18,439 nt of DNA from Caldifarciminota bacterium (GTDB taxonomy: Bacteria > Hydrothermota > Tepidihabitantia > Tepidihabitantales > Tepidihabitantaceae), in assembly GCA_903908785.1 (NCBI GenBank), contig CAIVTL010000687.1, positions 1 to 18,439 of the forward strand. The letters are read 5' to 3'. Shown here piece after piece: positions 13,053-18,439 of this stretch. A model generated the notes under the pieces. The model made no database searches and was not told the DNA's origin. It worked only from the letters and a program-made list of their open reading frames with translations. A program made the position numbers and the translations under genes. Numbering within the stretch: the first letter of the stretch is position 1; every line of letters begins with the position of its first letter.

Positions 13053-14300
13053 CTAGCTGATTCGCTCGAGCCCGTTCATGTAGGGCCGGAGCTTCTCGGG
13101 AACGACAACCGTACCGTCAGCCTGCTGGTAGTTTTCCAGTATCGCCACGAACACCCGCGGCAGAGCCAGGGCCGACCCATTGAGCGCGTGCGGGTAGAAC
13201 GTCTTGCCGTCTTTACCCTTGACCCGAATGCCGCCGCGCCGGGTCTGGTAATCCTCGCAGGCGGAGATTGACGAGACCTCCAGCCAGCGGTCCTGCCCGG
13301 CGGCCCAGGCCTCAAGGTCATAGGTTTTGGCCGACTGGTGCGCCATGTCCCATGACGCCAGCCGCTTGACCCGGTAGGGCAGCCCAAGGTCGCGCAGCAG
13401 ACTCTCGGCCTCTGCCCGCATCTCCTCCAACGCCTCGTAGGTCTGCGCCGGATGGACGATGCGCACGAGTTCCACCTTGTCGAACTGGTGAATCCGAATC
13501 ATGCCGCGCACGTCCTTGCCGTACGAGCCGGCCTCGCGCCGGAAGCAGGCCGTGTAGGCCACGTATTTGAGTGGAAGCTGCGACTCGTTCAAGGTCTGGC
13601 CGCGATGGTAGTTCACCAGTTGCGGCTCGGCCGTCGGCACGAGATACAGGTCATCCTGCGTCTTGTACATATCGCTCTCAAGGTGCGGCAATTGGCCGGT
13701 GGCTTCTAGCGTGGCCGCGTTGGCCATAACCGGCGGCGCAATTTCGGTGTACCCGTGCCGCCGCGTGTTGGTGTCGAGGAAATAGTTGATGAGCGCCCGT
13801 TCCAGCAGCGCGCCCTGCCCCTTGAACACGACGAACCTCGAGCCGGCCAGCCGGGCCGCGGCCTCAAGGTCAATCACGCCCAGCGCTTCGCCGAGGTCCC
13901 AGTGCGCGAGCGGCTGGAACTCGAACTTGCGCGGCTCGCCCCATTGGGCCACAGTCTCCTCTTCGGCAGTCACCGACACATGGACGACGTTCGGCAACTG
14001 CCGGGCCAGTTCCGCCTGCTCGGCTTCGATGCGGGCCACGTCGGTATCGAGCCGCTTCACCTGTTCGGAAATCTCTCGCGCCTCCGCCACCTCGGCCGCG
14101 CACTCGCGCTTCTCCTTCTTGGCGAGGCCCACCGCCTCGGAGACCTGCCGCTGCCGGTGGCGCGCGTCGTCGCGTTCCTTTGAGAGCCGGCGACGGTCCG
14201 CGTCCAACGCGACTATCCGCTCGATGTCGATGCCGCTACGGCGCAGGGCGAGCAGCCGCCGCGCCTCATCCGGATTCTCACGTATCAGTCTGATGTCCAT
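13053..14300 (-). CDS. serS: Serine--tRNA ligase
   Basis: This class II synthetase charges tRNA-Ser (and tRNA-Sec). The product is 415 aa, normal length. The N-terminal ~100 residues form the long charged coiled-coil arm that grips the tRNA variable arm. The core has VPTAEPQL, motif 2 as FRREAGSYGKDVRGMIRIHQF, seen as FRREAGSYG and GMIRIHQFDKVEL, and motif 3 as NGSALALPRVFVAILENYQQ followed by ADGTVVVPEKLRPYM. The G before the motif 3 Arg is Pro here. ATG 14300 has a GGCAGGG-like site upstream and follows ribE after 9 nt, so it is the third gene of a ribD-ribE-serS operon. It converges on cdd with a 3-nt gap and no terminator. Confidence 0.97.
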   Translation of the reverse strand: MDIRLIRENPDEARRLLALRRSGIDIERIVALDADRRRLSKERDDARHRQRQVSEAVGLAKKEKRECAAEVAEAREISEQVKRLDTDVARIEAEQAELARQLPNVVHVSVTAEEETVAQWGEPRKFEFQPLAHWDLGEALGVIDLEAAARLAGSRFVVFKGQGALLERALINYFLDTNTRRHGYTEIAPPVMANAATLEATGQLPHLESDMYKTQDDLYLVPTAEPQLVNYHRGQTLNESQLPLKYVAYTACFRREAGSYGKDVRGMIRIHQFDKVELVRIVHPAQTYEALEEMRAEAESLLRDLGLPYRVKRLASWDMAHQSAKTYDLEAWAAGQDRWLEVSSISACEDYQTRRGGIRVKGKDGKTFYPHALNGSALALPRVFVAILENYQQADGTVVVPEKLRPYMNGLERIS

Positions 14301-14309
14301 GCCCTGCCC

Positions 14310-14900
14310 CTAACGCCTGGATTCCAGGCCTTGCTGAACCGCCTTGACCACCAGGTCATATTCGATATTCACCGGCTCGCCGGTGCGGCGCTGCTTCAGG
14401 TTAGTGTTCTCCCATGTGTGCGGGATGATGTTGACCGCAAACTCGCCGGGCCGCACCGAAGCCACGGTCAGGCTGATGCCGTCAACGCAGACCGAGCCCT
14501 TCTCGACCAGCAGGTGCGCGTTGCGCCGGTCGGTCTCGACCGCAAGGGTCCAATGACCGGAGTGCTGTTCGATTCGCCGGACCTTGCCGACCTCGTCCAC
14601 GTGTCCCTGCACGAAGTGGCCGCCCATCCGGTCCCCGGCCCGCAGCGCCCGCTCCAGGTTCACCGCGTCGCCGGTCTTGAAGCGGCCCAGGGTCGTTGCT
14701 TCCAGGGTTGCGGCAACCGCCTCGACCTCGAAACTCTGCTTGTCAGTCTTGGTCACAGTCAGACAGCAACCGTTCACCGCCACGCTCTCACCGAGCTTCA
14801 GTTCCGCCGCAAAGCCGGCTTGGATTGTGAACACGCGGTTGCCCTGCCGGCCGATTGCCCGCTCAATCCGTCCGACAGTCTCAATGAGCCCGGTGAACAT
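14310..14900 (-). CDS. ribE: Riboflavin synthase, alpha chain
   Basis: The enzyme dismutates two 6,7-dimethyl-8-ribityllumazines to riboflavin. The 196-aa product shows the two-fold repeated lumazine-binding domain. The first repeat starts MFTGLIETVG and contains ESVAVNGCCLTV. The second starts at GHFVQGHVDEVG and contains GSVCVDGISLTV and IPHTWENTNL. The ATG has a strong GGAGGG site upstream on the minus strand and overlaps ribD by 20 nt. No RFN/FMN riboswitch is seen ahead of the operon. Confidence 0.97.
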   Translation of the reverse strand: MFTGLIETVGRIERAIGRQGNRVFTIQAGFAAELKLGESVAVNGCCLTVTKTDKQSFEVEAVAATLEATTLGRFKTGDAVNLERALRAGDRMGGHFVQGHVDEVGKVRRIEQHSGHWTLAVETDRRNAHLLVEKGSVCVDGISLTVASVRPGEFAVNIIPHTWENTNLKQRRTGEPVNIEYDLVVKAVQQGLESRR

Positions 14901-15966
14901 AACCCTCCGTGAGAAAGTCCGGGCCGAGACAACGGTGGTCCACGGACTTGAGTTCTATCGCCTGTGACAGTCCTCGTGCGGCAAGGCCATGACTGAAAGA
15001 CCTGCCCGGCCCGAGTATCTTCGGCGACTGGAACACGTACACCTTGTCAACGATGCCTGCTTCCAGCGCCGACGAGGCCACGGTCGCGCCGCCTTCAATC
15101 AAGACGGTCTGCAACTGCCGCCGGTGCAACTCGGCCAGCACATCCGCCCACTTCAAGAGCCCATCATCCTCCTGCCCGACCCGCAGCACCTCGACGCCCT
15201 TTGCCCAAAGTCGTTCAGCTCTCACGGCGTTACGGCTGGCAGTGAAGACCAACACCGGCCCCGGTTCCTTGAGCAGCCGGCAACCGGGCGGGGTCGCAAG
15301 GGCCGAATCGAGGACAACACGCGTGAGCTGCTTGGGCGGCTTCACGCGGCAGGTCAGGAGCGGGTCGTCGGCAATCACCGTCTTGACCCCGACGACAATC
15401 GCATCCGCGCAAAGACGCAACTCGTGCCCGAGAGCGCGCGCCTGCGGCCCGGTTATCCACTTCGAGCGACCCTTGGAATCGGCAACCATGCCGTCCAAGG
15501 TGGCCGCGACCTTGAGAATGACGAACGGTCGGCGTCTGCGCAGGGACGTGAAATAGCCCTCGTTCAGTCGCCGCGCCTCCTTTGCCAGCAGCCCGACCGA
15601 GGTCTTGATGCCGCTCTCGCGCAGGAACCGCATCCCCCTGCCGTTGACGCGCGGGTTCGGGTCAAGGGTCGCCGCCACGACCCGCTTGATGCCGGCCGAT
15701 TGGACCGCGTTGGTGCAGGCCGGCGTCTTGCCGTGAAAGCAGCACGGTTCCATTGTCACGTAGAGTGTTGTGCCTGCTGCCCGCCGACCGGCGGCAGCGA
15801 TCGCCTCGACCTCGGCGTGGGGCCCGCCGAACCGGTGGTGCCAGCCGCGGCCCACGACCCCGCCGCCTTTGACGAGCACCGCACCGACCATCGGGTTAGG
15901 AGATACGCGACCGCGCGCGCGGGCAGCCAGTTCCAGCGCTTCGGCCATGAACGCTTCGTCTTTCAA
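14881..15966 (-). CDS. ribD: Bifunctional diaminohydroxyphosphoribosylaminopyrimidine deaminase/reductase
   Basis: RibD carries out the second and third steps of riboflavin synthesis. The N-terminal deaminase has PNPMVGAVLV, the zinc motif HAEVEAI and PCCFHGKTPACTNAV. The C-terminal reductase (from about residue 145) has KVAATLDGMVAD, KWITGPQAR, DAIVVGVKTVIADDPLLT and VLIEGGATVASSAL. I choose TTG 15966 (361 aa; MKDEAFMAEALELAARARG), because it matches the family N-terminus and lies exactly 6 nt after a TATGAT -10. The longer frame from GTG 15987 would begin upstream of that transcription start. The mRNA would then be leaderless with a UUG start, which is unusual. It leads ribD-ribE-serS. Confidence 0.94.
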   Translation of the reverse strand: MKDEAFMAEALELAARARGRVSPNPMVGAVLVKGGGVVGRGWHHRFGGPHAEVEAIAAAGRRAAGTTLYVTMEPCCFHGKTPACTNAVQSAGIKRVVAATLDPNPRVNGRGMRFLRESGIKTSVGLLAKEARRLNEGYFTSLRRRRPFVILKVAATLDGMVADSKGRSKWITGPQARALGHELRLCADAIVVGVKTVIADDPLLTCRVKPPKQLTRVVLDSALATPPGCRLLKEPGPVLVFTASRNAVRAERLWAKGVEVLRVGQEDDGLLKWADVLAELHRRQLQTVLIEGGATVASSALEAGIVDKVYVFQSPKILGPGRSFSHGLAARGLSQAIELKSVDHRCLGPDFLTEGYVHRAH

Positions 15967-15972
15967 CCGCCA

Positions 15973-16000
15973 ATCATAGAAGCGCACCGGAAGTTGTCAA
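15973..16000 (-). promoter_or_regulatory. Leaderless-type promoter of ribD
   Basis: On the minus strand TTGACA (16000-15995), 16 bp, TATGAT (15978-15973), then TGGCGG (6 nt) and the TTG start at 15966. The predicted +1 is the first base of the start codon. Confidence 0.75.
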
Positions 16001-16030
16001 GAAACCGTGCTGCAACGAAACCCGAGTTGG

Positions 16031-16061
16031 AACCACAGATGAACACGGATGAACACAGATT
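16031..16061 (+). repeat. Solitary copy of the ACAGATGAAC-type 10-mer repeat
   Basis: Three 10-mers (ACCACAGATG, AACACGGATG, AACACAGATT) form the same family as the inverted repeats of the GxxExxY unit, here without a gene. It lies upstream of ribD, between ribD and acyP. Confidence 0.85.
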
Positions 16062-16104
16062 GAATTCTCGAATCTGGCGTAGCCGGACCGCAGTCCGTCA
16101 TTAT

Positions 16105-16139
16105 GACTTCTGCAATCTGCAATCTGACTTCTGAATTCG
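16105..16139 (+). repeat. Heptamer-phased array, five units
   Basis: GACTTCT, GCAATCT, GCAATCT, GACTTCT and GAATTCG run in register. It lies 11 nt beyond the acyP stop in the ribD-acyP gap, which otherwise holds the 10-mer repeat and a small GGAC/GTCC stem. Confidence 0.8.
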
Positions 16140-16150
16140 CCCGGTCTGCG

Positions 16151-16444
16151 CTACTCGTACTCTATCTGGAAGTCGTCGTGTTCGTGCCGGTACTCGTACC
16201 ACTCCGTGGTGACATCGCTCACCTGCGCCTTGGGCGGCCCTTTGCGCAGCCGTTGGACCAGTTGTTCGAGCTTCTGCCTCTCCCCCTCGACACTCACCTC
16301 GACCCGGCCGTCAGGCAGATTGCACACGACTCCGCATACGCCGAGGCCGTTCGCCTCCCGCACCACAAACATCCGGTAGAACACGCCTTGAACCTGGCCC
16401 GATACCACTGCTCGCAGAGACGCTCTGTCTATCTGGCCTGACAC
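16151..16444 (-). CDS. acyP: Acylphosphatase
   Basis: This small cytoplasmic enzyme hydrolyses carboxyl-phosphate mixed anhydrides such as acetyl phosphate and 1,3-bisphosphoglycerate. With GTG 16444 the product is 97 aa, the normal size. The phosphate loop and catalytic Arg are in VVSGQVQGVFYR, and the catalytic Asn is in GVCGVVCNLPDGRVEV (usual form GWVRNxxDGxVE). The end HEHDDFQIEYE is typical. The frame is open further upstream, but the added residues would cover the promoter. GTG 16444 lies exactly 6 nt after the -10, so the gene is predicted leaderless. It is divergent from the exported-protein gene at 16663. Confidence 0.95.
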   Translation of the reverse strand: MSGQIDRASLRAVVSGQVQGVFYRMFVVREANGLGVCGVVCNLPDGRVEVSVEGERQKLEQLVQRLRKGPPKAQVSDVTTEWYEYRHEHDDFQIEYE

Positions 16445-16450
16445 GGGAAG

Positions 16451-16479
16451 AAGATAGAGCAATACCCGCACTGTGTCAA
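16451..16479 (-). promoter_or_regulatory. Leaderless-type promoter of acyP
   Basis: On the minus strand TTGACA (16479-16474), 17 bp, TATCTT (16456-16451), then CTTCCC (6 nt) and the GTG start. The -35 falls in register with the neighbouring 11-bp array when that array is extended two units. Confidence 0.72.
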
Positions 16480-16491
16480 GCAGGCCCCACG

Positions 16492-16623
16492 ATGTGGACA
16501 AGTAGTTGGCAACCTGGGTGTAAGCCGTCGGCAAGCCGCGCACAGCCGGTGGGTTTCCGGTGCCGCTGCAGTGGGCAACCGGTCGGCAATCGGTGATGAA
16601 CCTGCCGACAACCTGCTGACAAC
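16492..16623 (-). repeat. Twelve-unit array with exact 11-bp period
   Basis: Read on the minus strand from 16623 down to 16492, the sequence divides into twelve consecutive 11-mers with consensus near GTTGCCGACCG. The best units are ATTGCCGACCG (10/11), GTTGCCCACTG and CTTGCCGACGG (9/11 each). The worst match 4-5 of 11. There are no spacers and no length change over 132 bp. It fills the region between two divergent promoters. It is not coding, since 11 is not a multiple of 3 and no frame is plausible. Confidence 0.8.
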
Positions 16624-16652
16624 TTGACTAGGCGAAACCCCGGGTCTATAGT
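16624..16652 (+). promoter_or_regulatory. Promoter of the sorting-domain protein
   Basis: TTGACT (16624-16629) directly abuts the 11-bp array, followed by 17 bp and TATAGT (16647-16652). The -10 ends 10 nt before ATG 16663, so the leader would be 3-4 nt, too short for a ribosome-binding site. Confidence 0.7.
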
Positions 16653-16662
16653 CAATGTAGAA

Positions 16663-18201
16663 ATGACATCGAAGAACCGACTGCGACTCGGCTTGGCAGG
16701 CACGGCGCTGCTGCTGCTCGTCGCCACGGCCCGTGCGCAGATTGTCGCGGAGACCATCGGCTTCACGACTCGCGACCGCCAGATGTACGGCCCGGCGATC
16801 CGCTACATCGCGTTCGATTCGCTCTCCGGCACCCACGCGGTCTGGAAGGACGGGTACGGTTCAATCCGGTACAACTTCCGACCCCGCAGCAGCGGCTGGC
16901 GCTGGCCCGACGGCATAGTGGTGAACGCTGACCCGCGTAACCTCGGCTCGATGGACGTCGACGTCAGCAATGGCAGCGCCATGATTTCCGCCGACCATCT
17001 GTACCAGAACAGCCACGTCTTGACCCGGCTGGCCGACACCGGCCCGGGAGCGGGCAGCTTCCTCGAGGAGGAGATTGGCGGCGACTGCCGGTATTCGCTG
17101 GTCGGCGCGGCCAACTTCGGCTACTACAAGTTCGCCGCCCTGAGCAACGACTCGCTGTTCTACCGGGCCTACTTCGCCGTGATTCCCATCGGCCACGTCG
17201 GCGCTTTCCCCGCGTTCAACCTGGCCGTATCAAAGCAGAGCGGCCGCTACGGATTCATCTGGGCCGAAACCGAAGGCCCGGACCGCGGCACACTCTTTCT
17301 CAAGGAGACCCCGAACAACGGTCAGAACTGGTTCGAGACGTCGCGGCTATCGGACTCGGTTCCGTCGCCCCTGTCCCGGTCCCTGCTCTCCGGCTGTGGG
17401 ACCTATGATACCATCCGCATCCACCTGCTGTCCGACCTCTATGACGGAACCGACGTCCTTCACTCGCAAATCTGGCACTACTCCAAGTACCCTGCCTCGT
17501 CCTGGCACCTCGTCCACGACTACGCTTGTCCGAGCGGAACCAGGCTGGGTGACGATGCGCTGGCCGCTGACCGGCCGAGCATCGGGATGAACCGGGCCCT
17601 GGGCGAACTCTACGCGGTGTGGGAGCAGTTCGACCCGGACAACGTTGACCCGGCGACCGGGCTGTGCCGCACCGACATCTGGGCCGCCCGCACGATTGAC
17701 GGCAGCTACAATTGGGGCCCGCCCCTGCGCCTGACCGTGCCGGACAGCACCAGCAAACGCTTCCCGTTCCTGAGCGAAGTAGTCAATGATACGCTGCACA
17801 TCATCTACTTCGCGGACCGGGTCGCCGGGTTCTCGGAACAAGGCCAGGGCCCACAAACCAACAACGCCGTCATGTACCTGCGCGTGCCGGTTAGCCTGCT
17901 GCCGACGGGAATCGCGGAGAGCAGGCCGCTGCCCGCACCTCGCCTATCGCTCAACGCCTTCCCCAACCCGTTCCGCATCACCACGACCCTCCGCCTTTCC
18001 AATTCATCCCTCATCCTTCATCCTTCATCTTTCACCGTCCGCGTCTTCGACGCCTCCGGCCGCGCGGTACTGGAATCGCCCATCGCCCATCGCCCATCGC
18101 CATTCGCGCTTGACCTGCGGTCAATGCCGGCTGGCGTCTACTTCGCCACCGTCGGAACCGGCCCCGCCGCCGCGACTTGCCGCATGGTGAAGATACCATG
18201 A
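16663..18201 (+). CDS. Exported protein with C-terminal type-IX-like sorting domain
   Basis: The product is 512 aa. Signal peptide: LRLGLAGTALLLLVATARAQ, cleaved near Ala-Gln at residue ~25. The central ~400 residues are rich in strands with repeated W/Y-x-hydrophobic turns (HAVWKDGYGSIRYNF, YGFIWAETEGPDRGTLFL, ELYAVWEQFDPDN, TDIWAARTIDGSYNWGPPL). This resembles sialidase/BNR-type propellers without clear Asp boxes. The last ~80 residues match a Por-type sorting domain: FPNPFRITTTLRL, FTVRVFDASGRAVLES, MPAGVYFATV and a final RMVKIP. Two loops of that domain are encoded by heptamer arrays (17996-18037, 18072-18106). I chose ATG 16663, since the TTG further upstream at 16624 is the -35 box. Probably secreted or surface-attached, ligand unknown. 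Confidence 0.82.
   Translation: MTSKNRLRLGLAGTALLLLVATARAQIVAETIGFTTRDRQMYGPAIRYIAFDSLSGTHAVWKDGYGSIRYNFRPRSSGWRWPDGIVVNADPRNLGSMDVDVSNGSAMISADHLYQNSHVLTRLADTGPGAGSFLEEEIGGDCRYSLVGAANFGYYKFAALSNDSLFYRAYFAVIPIGHVGAFPAFNLAVSKQSGRYGFIWAETEGPDRGTLFLKETPNNGQNWFETSRLSDSVPSPLSRSLLSGCGTYDTIRIHLLSDLYDGTDVLHSQIWHYSKYPASSWHLVHDYACPSGTRLGDDALAADRPSIGMNRALGELYAVWEQFDPDNVDPATGLCRTDIWAARTIDGSYNWGPPLRLTVPDSTSKRFPFLSEVVNDTLHIIYFADRVAGFSEQGQGPQTNNAVMYLRVPVSLLPTGIAESRPLPAPRLSLNAFPNPFRITTTLRLSNSSLILHPSSFTVRVFDASGRAVLESPIAHRPSPFALDLRSMPAGVYFATVGTGPAAATCRMVKIP
17996..18037 (+). repeat. Heptamer array inside the sorting domain, first
   Basis: TTTCCAA, TTCATCC, CTCATCC, TTCATCC, TTCATCT and TTCACCG, six units (42 bp, so frame-neutral), encode the loop S-N-S-S-L-I-L-H-P-S-S-F-T between two beta-strands of the sorting domain. 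Confidence 0.85.
18072..18106 (+). repeat. Heptamer array inside the sorting domain, second
   Basis: GGAATCG, CCCATCG, CCCATCG, CCCATCG and CCATTCG, five units, encode S-P-I-A-H-R-P-S-P-F in the next loop of the same domain. Three consecutive units are identical, so this array is fairly fresh. Confidence 0.88.
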
Positions 18202-18203
18202 GA

Positions 18204-18329
18204 GGACAAGTAGAAAGTGGAAAGGGGAAATGGCAAAGTACGGATTTGGGACTTTCCACTTCCCACCCACTCCTTTCCCCTCGCACTTCTGACTTCCAGC
18301 GTCTCGCTTCTGCCATCTGACTTCGCCTG
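18204..18329 (+). repeat. Heptamer-phased array, eighteen units
   Basis: From GGACAAG, TAGAAAG, TGGAAAG, GGGAAAT, GGCAAAG through TTTCCAC, TTCCCAC to TCTGACT, TCCAGCG, TCTCGCT, TCTGCCA, TCTGACT, the sequence keeps a 7-bp register for 126 bp. The unit changes from purine-rich to pyrimidine-rich near 18246, so the two halves are roughly inverted versions (GTGGAAAG versus CTTTCCAC). It begins 3 nt after the stop of the exported-protein gene. Confidence 0.75.
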
Positions 18330-18346
18330 AGGAGCGCCTGAGGAGC
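18325..18346 (+). repeat. Perfect 11-bp direct repeat, two copies
   Basis: GCCTGAGGAGC occurs twice back to back, ending 3 nt before the rpmB -35 box. The 11-bp length equals the period of the array next to the promoter at 16624. Confidence 0.8.
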
Positions 18347-18349
18347 GGA

Positions 18350-18377
18350 TTGACAGTCTGAACATTCCTGCTATCCT
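18350..18377 (+). promoter_or_regulatory. rpmB promoter
   Basis: TTGACA (18350-18355), 16 bp, TATCCT (18372-18377). Transcription would begin near 18384, leaving a leader of about 26 nt that contains a full AAGGAGG (18399-18405). Confidence 0.7.
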
Positions 18378-18409
18378 CTGTGCGAGATTAACTTCGCCAA
18401 GGAGGAAAA

Positions 18410-18439
18410 TTGGCTAAACATTGCGAGATTTGCGGAAAA
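18410..18439 (+). CDS. rpmB: 50S ribosomal protein L28, 5' end only
   Basis: Only ten codons lie in the window: MAKHCEICGK from TTG 18410. This equals the start of zinc-type L28 proteins (MAK-x-C-x-x-C-G-K), with the first C-x-x-C pair of the zinc ribbon. AAGGAGG ends 4 nt upstream. The gene runs off the right edge. Other short zinc-ribbon starts are possible but fit less well. Confidence 0.85.
   Translation, partial: MAKHCEICGK

Noticed and set aside
15966..15987. GTG 15987 as ribD start
   Set aside because: It lies upstream of the -10-defined transcription start and adds seven residues not typical of RibD.
14989..16134. 381-codon + frame opposite ribD
   Set aside because: It is a shadow of the GC-rich ribD codons, and its end runs through the ribD promoter and the 10-mer repeat.
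15973..16150. FMN riboswitch ahead of ribD
   Set aside because: The gap contains only repeats and the promoter lies 6 nt before the start codon, leaving no room for a leader RNA.
16492..16623. CRISPR array
   Set aside because: Units are 11 bp with no intervening unique spacers and no cas genes nearby.
16624..16662. TTG start for the exported protein
   Set aside because: TTG 16624 is the -35 box itself, upstream of the transcription start. ATG 16663 directly precedes the signal peptide.

Overview
The window is a gene-dense, GC-rich bacterial chromosome segment. It carries a long translation and membrane-lipid operon, a riboflavin/serS operon, nucleoside-salvage genes, a tRNA-Leu, and several exported proteins, one with a C-terminal type-IX-like sorting domain. 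The sorting domain, the short EF-Ts, a zinc-type L28 start and many dispersed short-period repeats suggest an uncultivated lineage of the FCB/WOR-3 (Stahlbacteria-like) kind. That placement is an inference and no marker here settles it.

Layout. 1-5044: rplM-rpsI-rpsB-tsf-pyrH-frr-uppS-cdsA on the + strand, mostly with overlapping ends, linking ribosome assembly, UMP phosphorylation, ribosome recycling and lipid carrier/phospholipid synthesis. 5107-6117: a UPF0282-type metallo-beta-lactamase-fold hydrolase. 6118-6448: repeat arrays only. 6497-7309: an exported beta-helix protein with a clear promoter and a strong intrinsic terminator. 7358-8030: no convincing gene, ending in a heptamer array and a promoter. 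8114-9795: three tandem paralogous exported, probably beta-barrel, proteins. 9999-10834: a DUF5678-like and a DUF433 gene bracketed by a 23-bp direct repeat that includes the tRNA-Leu -35 region. 10916-10997: tRNA-Leu(GAG). 11003-11455: a GxxExxY nuclease-fold gene framed by 32-bp imperfect inverted repeats. 11459-13049: deoB (frameshifted) and cdd. 13053-15966 (minus strand): ribD-ribE-serS. 16151-16444 (minus): acylphosphatase. 16663-18201: exported protein with sorting domain. 18410-end: start of rpmB.

Three sequence-level themes stand out. (1) Leaderless starts: in four independent genes (DUF5678-like, DUF433, ribD, acyP) and one 8-codon minigene, a sigma70-type promoter (TTGAC[AC], 16-17 bp, TANNNT-like) is followed by exactly 6 nt and then the start codon, so the start codon should be +1. 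(2) Short-period phased arrays: at least eight arrays keep a strict 7-bp register while the unit sequence drifts, and further arrays use 9-, 10- or 11-bp units. Three heptamer arrays sit in frame inside coding genes (cdd and twice in the sorting-domain protein). (3) A 12-unit, 132-bp array with an exact 11-bp period fills the space between the divergent acyP and sorting-domain-protein promoters.
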